Position numbers and translations under genes: made by a program | Assembly: GCA_949751835.1 (NCBI GenBank) | Contig: CATKHK010000004.1 | Location: forward strand, 793,038 to 857,037 | Direction of reading: 5' to 3' | Length of the DNA stretch: 64,000 bases | Origin: Blepharisma japonicum | Taxonomy: Eukaryota > Ciliophora > Heterotrichea > Heterotrichida > Blepharismidae | Part shown: positions 45,601 through 57,056 of the stretch, in pieces | Numbering within the stretch: position 1 is the stretch's first letter | Layout: each line of letters begins with the position of its first letter | Notes under the pieces: generated by a model | The model's database searches: none | What the model was told of the DNA's origin: nothing | What the model saw: the letters and a program-made list of their open reading frames with translations, nothing else

Positions 45601-46230
45601 TTTAAGATTGAAGCATCAAAACGAATAGGATTTGTAGGAAGGACTGGGAGTGGTAAGTCTTCTGTTTTTCTTGCCCTCTTGAGAATTGTTGAAATTGATA
45701 AGGGGATAATTTTTATTGATGGAGTAGACATATCACATATAGGACTAGATAAGTTGAGGTCATCAATTACATTAGTTCCTCAAGATCCATTAGTCTTTTC
45801 TTCCACTCTAAGAAAGAACTTAGATCCATGCGAACTGAAATCGGAAGATGAAATAAAAAAAGCATTAGAAGAAGTCAATCTCTCAAAATTCTCAGTTGAT
45901 CATGATATCAAAGGCAGTGGATCAAATTTATCGGCCGGAGAAAAGCAGCTCATCAGTATAGCTAGAGCCATGCTTGCACATACAAAAATAATTTTATTTG
46001 ATGAAGCAACTGCTGGAGTTGATCAAGAGAGTGATCACGAAATCCAGAATTTAATAAAAGGGAAGTTCTTTAACTGCACTATTCTCACTATCGCACACAG
46101 ACTCATAACGGTTATGGAAAGCGACTTTATTATTGTGATGCAAGATGGAATTGTTGCTGAAATAGGAAAGCCTGGAGAACTGTTACAAAAAGATTCACTC
46201 TTCAAAAAAATCAAGCTTCAAATCAATTAA
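42640..46230 (+). CDS. ABCC-type (MRP-like) ABC transporter, copy 2, 1196 aa
   Basis: Tandem paralogue of the 37862 gene, with exactly the same length and no gaps, differing by scattered substitutions. All nucleotide-binding motifs are retained: NBD1 Walker A GPVGSGKSS, LSGGQ, YLLDDPLSSVD; NBD2 GRTGSGKSS, LSAGEKQ, ILFDEATAGVD. Differences cluster in the transmembrane domains (for example IDWLIIYIES versus IKWLISYIES, and SVPYGIGYTMVLLGET versus TVPLIIGYILVMLLET). Several nucleotide stretches of over 100 bp in the NBDs are almost identical between copies. TGA is Trp throughout. This suggests recent duplication with purifying selection or gene conversion on the ATPase parts and divergence of the substrate path. 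Substrate unknown. Confidence 0.95.
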
Positions 46231-46657
46231 AATCTTCTTTGCTTAATATTATTAATATCATTTCGTGTAATTAGTGAAACCATAAATAGCAATCGAAAAT
46301 TTTTACTCAAGTTGAAAAATTTGTCATCTTTTTAGATTCTCTATTAATATATGATTTTGAAACAAATTATTTATGCATCTTCAAGATAAAAACACTAATA
46401 ACTTCTTTAGTTTTAATTCATATAAATTTTGCCAACTTATCAATATATTTATCCATTAAGTGGGTGTTTAAATTGATAAGTTTTTTTAATCTAAGTGCAT
46501 AAATTGGAATTAATGTTAGAAAATTGAATAATTTCTCAAAAAATTGTCTTTATTTATCCTAATTAATCAGTTCTTTAAATAAATAGTTAATTTTATCAAG
46601 CACTTTAAATTCAACAATTAAGATAAGCAAGTAATATGTGATAATATAAAAAATATA
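46231..46657. other. AT-rich intergenic
   Basis: Spacer between two plus-strand genes; nothing else seen. Confidence 0.5.
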
Positions 46658-49600
46658 ATGATTTCCTGAATATGTTGTACTCTACTTCTTTTAATAAGAT
46701 CTTCCAAAGCTAGCAATTATGTAATCTTCCCTCAAGCCTATTCCCAATATTTTAGTGCTAGCACAGCAGAAATCACAATCTCTCTTACTGAAGCATTCTT
46801 GTCAGGAGAAGAAAATAAAGGCAAGTTTGGAATATCCCTTTGAATAAAAATCAGTGATTTAACAGATGCAGGGCTGATATTTGACTTATATCGAACTCAG
46901 TAATTTTTATTTAGAATAAACTATGCTTACTTGAACTATTTTCCATTGCTTTATTATGACTCAAGCACAATTAAGCTTACATGGAGTAGTTCTGACTATC
47001 CATCCCTTAATCAAGCTCTTTCCCAATCAATCGTATGACCTACATAGACTTACTCAAATCAATGAAAATTTGTTGGGATCTCTTGTGGATTTTCTCTACA
47101 TCAGTCCCTATTGTGCATAAACCAAGGCTCTGGGTCAGTTTGCTCAACAGGGACATGGAATGCTGACGTTGGCATCAGTTTTAATTCTTATCTCAAAATG
47201 GGAGGAAGCTCTTCATTCAATGGTAGAGTAGGAGACTTCAAGCTTCATTTGAATCAATATTTCCAAAACACAGATTGGGACACTCAGTATTCATTGAGAA
47301 GCTCTTGCCCAAATTCGTGCTCTTCAAACTTGATATGCTATTCGCAAGCTGATCAATGATGCCAATCCCATAACCCTTTCTTAGCACTGGTTCAGCCTTA
47401 TTTGTACTCTACAACTCCTTACACAGCTCCTACAGTGCTAAGCTACACTATTTATGGAACTGATGACATTTATCTCGACTGAAGCAGCCCTTTGAGTAGT
47501 TCCTCTTCTTTTACAGTGACTGGCTGGATTAAAGCAGGTTCTTCTTGCTCTGCAGGTACTTTTCTAAAAATTGCTTCCACAACCTATTCTCACTCGACTA
47601 TTAGTACTGTTACAGCTCCCAGCTGCTATATGAGTTTTAGCTTATATGATACAGTTACTTCCGCTAATATCCAAGTTACTCAAAATTCCTACCCAGGTCC
47701 CTTTTCTACTTGAACTTTTTTCTCAGCCACCTCTGATGGAAGTTATATGAATTTATATGTAGCGATGTCATTGGCACAGATTTCTCAAAAGACTTCACCT
47801 CTTACTACACATTCAGCACTTCTCCTTAAGCCTTCAGAAATGGTCATTTATGTAGGAGGAACTGGTTCCACATTATATGGAGGAAATTATGCGGATATTA
47901 GACTATATCCAGGAGTTGTTATTAATTTAGCCGATTTAACAAGTAATATCATAGGTCACGTGCCTAATTATTTATTTCCTACTTGCACACTAAGTGGAAC
48001 TGGCGCATTTAATCAATTCAGTGGAATTTGGACATGCCAAACATGTCCTAGCGGCTATTGGAAAGATACAAGTGGACCTTCAAGTTATATATGCAATAGT
48101 AAGTTATAATTTAGAATGTCATGAGTCCTGCTCTAGCTGCCTTTCGCCGAATATAGTTGAATATAAGTGCACGAGCTGTGCATCTGGATATTATTCCCAG
48201 CCAACCCACTCAAGTTTATGTTTAAACTACTGTCCTTTTGGATACTATCGAGACTCAACCTCAAATGCCTGCACAGGAACTGCAGGTACAATATTAGATG
48301 TGACATTTGAAAACAACTTAAAAGGAGACTTCACTTCCAACAACATTCTTCTAAGTTTTGGACTGTATTCTGACAAGTATTATCCTACAACTGACATTTT
48401 GGATCCATGACCTGCTATTAAAAGAGGAGTCTATCTCTCAGTAGATAGAATTGAAATCATCCCTCAGTCATCAACGGACCATAAGCTGTTTGGCACCGAT
48501 TTTACAATACAAATATGGGCAATGCCATTTGATTATTACGGATGCTTGTTTTCAAGCACTGCCACAGATCCAACCTGATACTATTTAAACTATGTCTCAG
48601 AGTCAACCTGAAATCGGACGCATCCTATTGCATATTTTATGGATAGCCATGGCAGACTAAGGGCTTGGTGGGGCTTGAGTGTGTATGGGGACGGAGAAGA
48701 ATATTTAAGCCCAGTTACTATTGATGTCACCAAAACTGAGTGGGCTCTCTACGCAATTTCAATAAAATTCGATGACACTACAGTTACATCTGAGTTGACT
48801 ATGATGAGGAACACCTTTAGCTACTCTTATACCTCTATTTCAGGTTATTATAAAGAAAAAGATGGAATAAGACATTGGATCGGGTCATCCACTGGAGAAG
48901 GTGCTTTTTCAGGATTTCTTTACGCTTTGTCCCTTTATAACTATGCAAAAACTCCTGCTCAAGTTCAAGCAGGCTTAGGCTCTTGCAGCTCCTGCTCTGC
49001 ATGCCCAATATCTTTGAATTACTGCATCTCTACATGCAGTAAATCTCAATATGTAGATGCATCTGGATCTTGTATAGACTGCAGCAGCAGTTGTGATTCT
49101 ACTTGCTCTAGAAGTGGCACATGCAACTTATGCTATGACGACTTATGCTACTCATGCACTAAATATGATATTGGAACCTGCACAAAATGTATTGACAATG
49201 CAACCTTGTCAAGTGGGCAATGCAGCTGTTCCGTAGGATTTATTCGAAAAGAAAACACCTGTGTTGATGATTGCGGAGATGGGTACTTTTTAAATCTTGT
49301 TGAAAATAAATGCTCTAAATGTCCAAATTATTGCAAAACTTGTTACAACAGTGCTACTTGTATGATATGCTATTCTGACTATATCAAAGTGGATAGCCAA
49401 TGTGCTTGTCCTGATGGATCGTATATTGACGCAGATGGGAATTGCTCTCAATGCAGGTATCCATGCAAGACCTGCTCTTCTTCATACAGCTGTCTAACAT
49501 GTGTTGAGAAATCGCCGATTCTTATGGGAGAGCACTGCTTTCCATGCAATGCATTTGTAGGCTATGGAATAAAGAACCCACTTACAGTAAGTTTAAATGA

Positions 49601-51482
49601 GGTATTGGATGAGCTGGCTCAAAATTGTACAGAAATCTGTGGAGATGGCAGGAATATGGGAGAAGCAGAATGCGACGATGGAAATACAATTAATGGGGAC
49701 GGATGTTCAGCTAATTGTACTGTTGAATCTGGGTGGTCTTGCTCAGGGGGAAGTATTAGCAATCCAGATACTTGTATAGACCAAACGCCTCCAATTCCAA
49801 TACTGGCCTATCTTTACGAAACTGGGACAGGCTATGCTCTTACCTTATCTTTTAGCGAGCAAATTCAGACTTCAACAGAAATGTCTTCAAATATCGAAAT
49901 ATCCTTAGAAAGCACTAGAAAGACTGACTGAACTATGCAAACCACACATTCTATTTATACAATCAAATTAAACGTGTATGATAGCGTTGCGACTGGGACT
50001 ATTGTTACGCTCAAATTTTATCATCCAGAAGCTATAACTGATTTAAGCGGAAACAAAATGGAGAAGTCCAAGGTAGAGCTTAGTCTCCCAACTTCTTATA
50101 CATATTCTTACGGCCAAGCTGTTTCCACAACTGTCACTACGGCTACTACAGTTGTTGTTGTCGGAGGAGTCATTGGGTCAACAACTGGCTCATTTTCTGG
50201 AGGGTTATTTAATCTTCAAGCTCTATGGGGAATGGTAGAAATGATGCAGCTTATCAACTATTTGATATTTTTATCACCAAAATATCCAGATAACGTTAAA
50301 ACCTTTTTAAGCGCACTCAGCATTGCAAATGGGAACTTCATACCAAATCCATTTCAGATGTACCTCGTCAAGGAAGATCCCTTCCCTAACCCTCCAGAAT
50401 CATTTCTTGATGAAAACTTCAATACAGATTTTTTCATGAACGCAGGACAATTTATAATGCTTTGGGGAATCATTTTATCAGGTATTCCTATCACTTTTAT
50501 TGCTTATAGATATTTTTCGAGATATAGATTGGTAAGATGGATCAAAAATGCCTATTTATACTCTATATTACTTAGAGCAGGTATAGAATCATTTTTAGAA
50601 ATCTCGCTTTCAGTTTTTCTTCAATGGAGAGAAATCGTAAACCCAACACAAAGCATTGGCTATTTATCCCTCATATTAAGTTTCTTGACTTTTGCATATC
50701 TGATGCTGACTTTTGTAATCATAATATGGCAAGTTACATTGAAGCCTGAATCAGTCCTTAACAAAGAGCAGCACGAAAAGAAGTATGGGACTTTGTACGA
50801 GAGCTTCAAGAAGAATTTCAAGATTTCTGCTTCATATCTTATCATTCAAAATTTAAGAAGAGTGCTTTTCGTTTTGCTCTGTGTGTTCTTGTATGAGTAC
50901 CCAACAATACAGGTGTCTCTATCAATTTTGTTGTCCTTTTCTTTTACTCTTTCTTTAATATTAATACGGCCGTATGAGAAATTGATTCTTGGGAATATAG
51001 TAAATATTGCAAGTGAAACTTTTTACTTTGCAGCACATTGCATAATTTTGAAGTTTCTGGATAATGGATTGTCTGATGATGAGCGCACCAATTTAGGCTG
51101 GGGAGTTATTGCTTTATTGTCAGTGTCTTTGCTGTTTCACTTGATTGCTAATCTTGTTACCCAAATTATTTCTATACTTAATGGAATCAAAAAGGCAAAG
51201 GACTGGTTTATGAAAAACTTTGCAAATAGGTTTATTAAGAATTATAGGGGAAGCGAAAAAGTAGCGATTGATACGAAAGAAAAACTGAAAAAGCAATTAG
51301 TTACTAAAAGTGATGATGATAGTGAAAATTTGGCTTATTTTGAAGGCAGAGAGTCAGTGGAAAAATCGAAAAGGGTTGGAGTTAGTCATGAGAAAACAAT
51401 GGTTTCATTTGAAGTACAGCCAACTTATCAAGATACATCAGGCAGTGAGTCTTTTGAAAAAATCAAAAAGATAAAAAAATAA
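46658..51482 (+). CDS. large cysteine-rich multi-pass membrane protein, 1592 aa
   Basis: Four exons: 46658-46899, 46915-47032, 47048-48098 and 48115-51482. A signal peptide (MISWICCTLLLLIRSSKA) leads into a Ser/Thr/Tyr-rich ectodomain with LamG-like beta segments (FTVTGWIKAGS, DFTIQIWAMPFDYYG). Furin-like/growth-factor-receptor Cys repeats follow (CHESCSSCLSP, CPNYCKTCYNSATC). A DUF4215-type motif lies near residue 980 (CDDGNTINGDGCSANCTVES). From ~1133 there are about eight hydrophobic helices, then a charged cytoplasmic tail. Ciliates have many such giant proteins with N-terminal Cys-rich repeats and C-terminal multi-pass domains; function is unknown, with surface adhesion or sensing guessed. 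Trp residues are often TGA. Intron 3 is 16 nt, confirmed by the CNKCHESC repeat being restored. Confidence 0.9.
46900..46914 (+). other. 15-nt spliceosomal intron
   Basis: GTAATTTTTATTTAG, phase 2, A at position 10. Confidence 0.85.
47033..47047 (+). other. 15-nt spliceosomal intron
   Basis: GTATGACCTACATAG, phase 0, A at position 10. Without splicing the frame stops at its TAG. Confidence 0.85.
48099..48114 (+). other. 16-nt spliceosomal intron
   Basis: GTAAGTTATAATTTAG, phase 1, A at positions 10 and 11. The only intron here longer than 15 nt. Splicing restores a CxxC in a Cys-rich repeat, which supports the exact borders. Confidence 0.88.
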
Positions 51483-51731
51483 AATAATATTTATTTTTAA
51501 TTATAATTTTAAATTATACAAATCATAATTACTGTCTAAAGCTATTAGACCAAAAGATATTCTAATATATTCTTCATTATGAATAGACTTTTAAAAAAAT
51601 TGATATTTAAATTATTTTCTAAAAGAGAAAATTAATAAATATATTTTTTAAACGCTTTACAGTCTTTATTTGTTCCGATTTCTGGTTAAACTGATATTCA
51701 ATAATATTTGATTTTTATATTTTAATCAAAT

Positions 51732-52382
51732 TTAAATAAGGATGGAGTGAGAAAAAATTTGGAAATGTTTTAAAATAAAATATCTTATAGGCCCTTCATA
51801 TTGTTTCATATCAAGCTCAGTAAACGAATCATATGGATCTGTGTTGATCTTTGAAACTTCGTCATGCTGAATTGTTCATAAATCAAAGCTGCCTGCATTT
51901 ATCCAATTGTTTCCTACAATAGTTTCCCAGTCACTTTGAGATGTCATTATTCCAGCTGTATAAGAAGTCAAACTTCTTATAGAATTTCCCATTGATAAAA
52001 TGAAGTCCTGGTTGAGCTTTGAAATTTTATTCCATGCATATTTAGTCACTTCTATTCAGATAGGATGATAACTATTCCTAGATATGGATTAATGGCTTCC
52101 ACAAGCTCCAATATCTGTTTTTGAGGATTTCCACAAGGAAAGCAAGGGAATATACAAATTCAAATATTATCAAAACAAGCATTTCCTGCATCTTGTATGC
52201 TTTTAATTAAGTTTGGGTCTACAGCTCAATAAGAGCAATATGTTCGAATTACAACAAATGAATAACCTTGTTTATGCAAGCAAGCAAAAGACTCTTGGGT
52301 GGAGCAACTGACATATCCACTCCACGATTGGCCAAAGTTAGAGGTAAAATAAAGAAGAAAAAGCAAAAATTAAATTTCTCAT
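51732..52382 (-). pseudogene. decayed GH25-like lysozyme gene
   Basis: The minus strand has a signal-peptide-like start (ATG 52382, MRNLIFAFSSLFYL) followed by lysozyme-like sequence: QSWSGYVSCSTQESFACLHK, GYSFVVIRTYCSYWAVDP and FPCFPCGNPQKQILELVEAI, then WIEVTKYAWNKISK, SDWETIVGNNW and DLWTIQHDEVS. This is the GH25 type found in nematode and amoebozoan lysozymes. The reading frame changes twice (near 52350 and near 52080), no 15-16-nt GT-AG intron repairs either, and stops follow in each frame. It is therefore called a pseudogene; assembly error or a programmed frameshift are the alternatives. Confidence 0.75.
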
Positions 52383-52959
52383 TTTTATTCCCCAAATTTT
52401 AATCCATTTACATTAGAATAATTTGCAACCTAAAATTTCGAGAAGTTTTGGTATTTGTTTCCTCTTTTGAATTAGGACGCACAAAAATATGTGAAATTAA
52501 ATGAATTTATTAATTAAAAAATATGAGATTATGTTTAGGTGAATTTATTACTGCATGGAGAGATGATGAGATTAAATTGCATTAAAAACTTATAAAAGTA
52601 AAGCATTTATTTTTTATGTCACATGAGAAGCTGGAATTGTGTTTATTTGAAGCGAGAAATTAAATACTTTATAAAATAATTTATTTAAAATACCCAAAAA
52701 AATCATTTTTTTTTATTAATATTAATCAATTATACTTTTATTGCTCAACTAGCATATTCTTTCTTCAATTAGTACTTTAAACTATATAATAATTTGCTGG
52801 ATCTATTGAATCTAGATGCTCTGACTTCTTTGATTTATCTAGAAGTCGTTATAATAAACTTTACGATTTTCAAAAGTAATATAAAAAAGCTCTTAACCAT
52901 TGACTAGGCTATTTAAAATTATATTCTCTTTATGTGGGATAATAAGTTAAGATTATTTT
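52383..52959. other. AT-rich intergenic
   Basis: Spacer between the lysozyme relic and the TPR gene; no coding sign. Confidence 0.5.
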
Positions 52960-54762
52960 TTAGCTTGATGACCAAAGTTGGGCAACTATATCACTTGCAG
53001 CTGTTTGATGTTCAATAATTGCTTTTTCTATTTGCTGGAGTTTAATTGTCTCATTTTTACTTTCTACAAGATAATCAATTGCTCTTTTAAGAATTTGCGA
53101 ATGCTGTTTTTTGACAATTTCCTCCTTTTCTTCAATCTCTTTTAGCAAATCTAAATTTTTTGGAAGATAATTTTTTAGTTTCTGGAATTCCTCTTTTATT
53201 TCAACGGCATTTTCCTGCAAATTAGAAAGTTTTTGGAGTAATTCAATACGATCTTGACTTGACAATTCGTTGATTGAATTATTGTTCCATTCAGACTTTC
53301 CTTGAGCGTTATCATTGATTTCGTTTGATTGCTTTTTTTTCATAAAGCCAATAGCTTTAATAAAATCGTTCAGAGCTTCACTTTCTCTTCCAATGTCATT
53401 AAGCAGACAAGCGCGATAGCAGAAATTTAATGAATACTCAGGACTAAGCCTAATTGCTTCATCATAGAATTCTATTGCTTCAGTATTTCTTCCTAAAGCA
53501 TTAAGAGCTACTCCTTTATTACAGTAAGCTATATCATAACTAGGATTGAGTTTAATTGCTTCATCAAAATACTCTATTGCTTCAAGATTTCTTCCTAAAG
53601 CATTAAGACACATGCCTATATTATTGTAAGCATAAAAATCATCAAAATTAATTTCGATTGCTTTGTTTAAGCATTCTATTGCTTCAAGATTTCTTCCTAA
53701 ACACCTAAGTGAGCTTCCTTTATTATTATAAGCGCTAGCAAAATCAGGATTGAGCTTGATTATTTCGTTATAACATTCAATTGATTCAAAATATCTTCCT
53801 AAAGAACTAAGAGCATTTCCTTTATTATAGTGAGCATAAATATTGTTAGGATTAAAATTGATTGCTTCATTATAGCAATCTATTGCTTCAATATTTCTTC
53901 CTAAAGCCCTAAGCGCATTGCCTTTATTATAGTAAATAATATCATCAACTAGATTGAGCACGATTGCTTCGTTGTATAATTCTAATGCTTCAAGATTTCT
54001 TCCTATTGAAACAAGAGCATTCCCTTTATTAACGTATGCATAACGATTATAAGGATCAATTTTGATTGCTTTGCAATAGCATTCTAATGATTCAAGATTT
54101 TTTCCTAAAGCATTTAGAGAGCTTCCTTTATTAATGTACGCAGCTGCATGATGAGAATCGAGCTTTATTACTTCGCTATAACAATCCACTGCTTCAAGGT
54201 TTCTTCCTAAAGCATGAAGAGAAATTCCTTTATTATAGTAAAAATCAGGATTGTCTGGATTTAGCTTAATTGCTTCATCATAGCATTCTATTGATTCAAC
54301 ATCTAAACCCAAATCGTAAAGAGCAATGCCTTTATTATAGTAAAACTCAGCATTAGCAGGGTCAAGCTCGATTGCTTTGTCATAGAAATCTATTGCTTCA
54401 TGTATTCAGCCTAGCTCACTAAAAGCAGTTCCCATATTCATGTAGGCATAAGCATAATTAGGATCAAGCTTGATTGCTGTCTCATAACTCTGTATTGCTT
54501 CAAGATTTCTTTCTAAAGAATGATAGACAGTTCCTGCATTATTATAGGCACTGGCTAACCTAGGATTGAGCTTGATTGCTTCAGTATAGCACTCAATTGC
54601 TTCAATATTCCTTCCTAAAGCCTTAAGAGCATTTCCTTTATCGTTGTAAGTCTGAGCATCACAAGGATTAAGCTTGATTGCTTCATTATAAGACTCTATT
54701 GCTTCGAGATTTCTTCCCAAAGCACTAAATGTTTCTGCTTTAAGAATATAAAATTCAGCCAT
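52960..54762 (-). CDS. TPR array protein with C-terminal coiled coil, 600 aa
   Basis: From ATG 54762 (MAEFYILKAETFSALGRNLE) the frame runs to the stop at 52960, with TGA 54406-54408 as Trp. Residues 1-~470 are about 13 consecutive 34-residue TPRs with a strong consensus LGRNLEAIECYNEAIKLNP followed by A-Y-x-N-K-G. A charged coiled coil then follows (ELLQKLSNLQENAVEIKEEFQ). TPRs of this O-GlcNAc-transferase-like regularity form a superhelix for protein binding. The repeats are very alike, suggesting ongoing expansion. The array continues upstream of the ATG, but in broken form, so the gene may be a survivor of a longer one. Confidence 0.82.
53350..54760 (-). repeat. 102-bp TPR-encoding tandem repeats
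   Basis: About 13 units of 102 bp, each encoding one TPR. Plus-strand hallmark words such as TTGCTTCAAGATTTCTTCCT and AAGCATTAAGAG recur at 102-bp spacing. Confidence 0.88.
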
Positions 54763-55169
54763 ATTTATATTAACTTTAATTGCTTTGCAAAATTATTCAA
54801 TTGCTTCAAGATCGCTTCCTAAAGACCTATAAGCAGTTCCCATATTTAAGTAAGCTAGAGAATAGCTCGGATCAATCTTGATTGCTTCATTAAAACACCT
54901 ATTACTTCAAGAGTCCTTTCTAATGTATTAAGAGTACACCCTTTATTATTGTAAATATTGACGCATTTTGAATCGAATTTGATTGCTTCGTTAAATAACT
55001 CTATTGCTTCAAGTCTTCTTCCTTGTTTAGCCATAGCTATACCTTTATTATCATAAGCACATCCGAGTTTTAAATTTTGGCTATAAGATTCTATAACATC
55101 AAATTTTTCACCGAGTCTTTGAAGAGCTACATTTTTATCATAGAACGCCCAGTCTAAAAGAATTTTCAA
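54763..55169 (-). pseudogene. decayed 5' extension of the TPR gene
   Basis: In the minus strand the TPR array continues upstream (LEAIELFNEAIKFDSKCVNI, YSLAYLNMGTAYRSLGSDLE), but an in-frame TAA at 54793-54795 lies 11 codons before the presumed start of the intact gene and a one-base deletion near 54895 shifts the frame (LERTLEVIGV...). Further up, MKILLDWAFYDKNVALQ may be the old N-terminus. No short intron resolves either lesion. Confidence 0.75.
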
Positions 55170-55412
55170 TCAAAATCAAATTTGTAATATTTTCTCTCAT
55201 TATTTTTATGCCAATTTCTTCAAAATAACTTGTGATATGTGATTTCCAAATTACGGATTTGTAAGGTGATTTTTAATCTTGCATTGAGTAATCAATTTAT
55301 TTATTCCTCTTAAATAAGTTGTTTAAAAAATTGCATTTTAAAAAATAAGTATTTTCCAATGAATTTCCTCGTTAGTCAAGCAATCACTTTCACCTTCAAA
55401 CACTTTCAAACA

Positions 55413-55442
55413 CTGGTCGTTATCCGACCAGACCTGCTCGCG
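55413..55442. other. two adjacent GC-rich hairpins
   Basis: CTGGTCG-TTATC-CGACCAG forms a perfect 7-bp stem with a 5-nt loop (55413-55431), followed within a few bases by CTGC-TCGC-GCAG. This is unusual in AT-rich intergenic DNA. It could be a small structured RNA or a chance remnant of decayed coding sequence. Confidence 0.35.
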
Positions 55443-55469
55443 CAGATACCCATACTTTGCTGCCTTAAT

Positions 55470-56958
55470 CAACAACTAGCTTTATCTAAAAGTATTGCAG
55501 TACTTCTAATATAAGGCACAAGATATATACACCTCCTTTGTTATATATGCAATATACTTGATCTGGGTTAACAGTAATGTTGAATCTGCAATTTTGTAAA
55601 TTTTGATAAAAAATCCATAAATTTATAAATACTTATTTTACCTATAAAACATAAAATTTTGTAAAAATCTAAAGGCGAGTAAGATAAGTTTAAGAATACT
55701 CAAATTAAATATAGGCCGACTCATTATGATAATTAAGTATAGCTGAAAGTATAAGCTTGTGATCTTTTGTTTGGCTTAGCAATTCTCCTGGCAAACCAAC
55801 AGACCTTGTCAGAAGCACTATATATTTCCATGCATTGCCAATAATGATACAAGAGAATACAATCTTTCTGTATTTATAATAATCTTTCTTTTATTCTCTG
55901 CAAAATCATAAGGAATTAATGAGAAAGAGTCGATCTCAATTGAGTATAACAAAATATTTCTATTTTCACAGCCAGAAATCAAAATATTCCTATTAAATAT
56001 TACAACATTGCAAGATGAGGCTTCTTGAGGCATAGGAGTTAATTTAATTCATCTGTTTTCAGCTAAATAAAATCTATTAAATTGATTAGATTTGTTCCCA
56101 ACACAATAGACATAACCTTGAAAATAAATATAGCTGATTAGATCGTATTGGCTGCTATGAGCTGAAGTAGTTGTTTCCAATAGACTTCATTTTATCACTC
56201 TTTAATTTAGATATTTCACTTTCACAAGAATAGTTACTAAATATACTAATTAAAAATGACTCAGATGTTTGCATTAAAATAATGAGCATCGCTTTTCAAG
56301 GGAGCAAACCTGGAAGTAAAAATATAAAGAGAATTGTGATTAAAATGATATTTCTAAAAATATTAATAAAAATTAATTCCAAACCAGCTTAACAAGTTTG
56401 AATTCTAAAATAATTAAATTAAAAAAAATAATCGAAGATTCTATTAAATGAACCCTTATGAAAGCGGCTAATGCAATCTAAGGCAATTAATATGTGAACC
56501 TAATGATAGCTGATGAATAGTGATAGCCAATTACAGATGGCGGCAAGCGAGCTTTGAATTTTGCCTATCAATTAAGAAGGCATTGAAAGAAGATGAGGAT
56601 GTTATGCAAGCACAGAAAAGCCTGCCATTTGGAAGTGGAGCATAGCATGAGATATTTTCTAACTTTTTTCTAATGGTTCCATATATTCTTTCTCTCTTTC
56701 AGTGTCATAGATGAATAAAACAGCTCGCCCATCAACTGAACCAATAGCATAAAGAGACGTGACTTGGCAGTAAGCACTGATCAAAAGCGGATAAACTTGG
56801 CCAAGTAATGATCCAAGATTGTTCTGATTTTCATATAGTGAACAAATTCTCCTAAACCCTCGCTCTATTTCTGGGTCACTATCAGCTCTGTTTAAAATCT
56901 CAAATAATTTGGCTTCAATATCGCTTAGGCTAATGTGTTCTGATTCATCTGAAATCAT
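55470..56958 (-). pseudogene. decayed Kelch-like family member (subtelomeric)
   Basis: Recognisable family blocks in order on the minus strand: MISDESEHISLSDIEAKLFE and DPEIERGFRRICSLYENQ, then PLPNGRLFCAC in another frame, then YVYCVGNKSNQ, NRWIKLTPMPQEASSCNVV and YDFAENKRKIIINTE, and finally DQVYCIYNKGGVYI far downstream. The frame changes at least three times, and two stretches without similarity (about 56260-56560 and 55570-55820) separate blocks. The intact relatives are at 60581-61633 and 62868-63731. Confidence 0.8.
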
Positions 56959-57056
56959 TACATTAATTGCATGATATTTAAAGTGTCATTTCCATCTTTG
57001 AAATCTTGCGACAACATTGATCAACTCATCAGATTTCTGGGCATTTCTGCACACAA

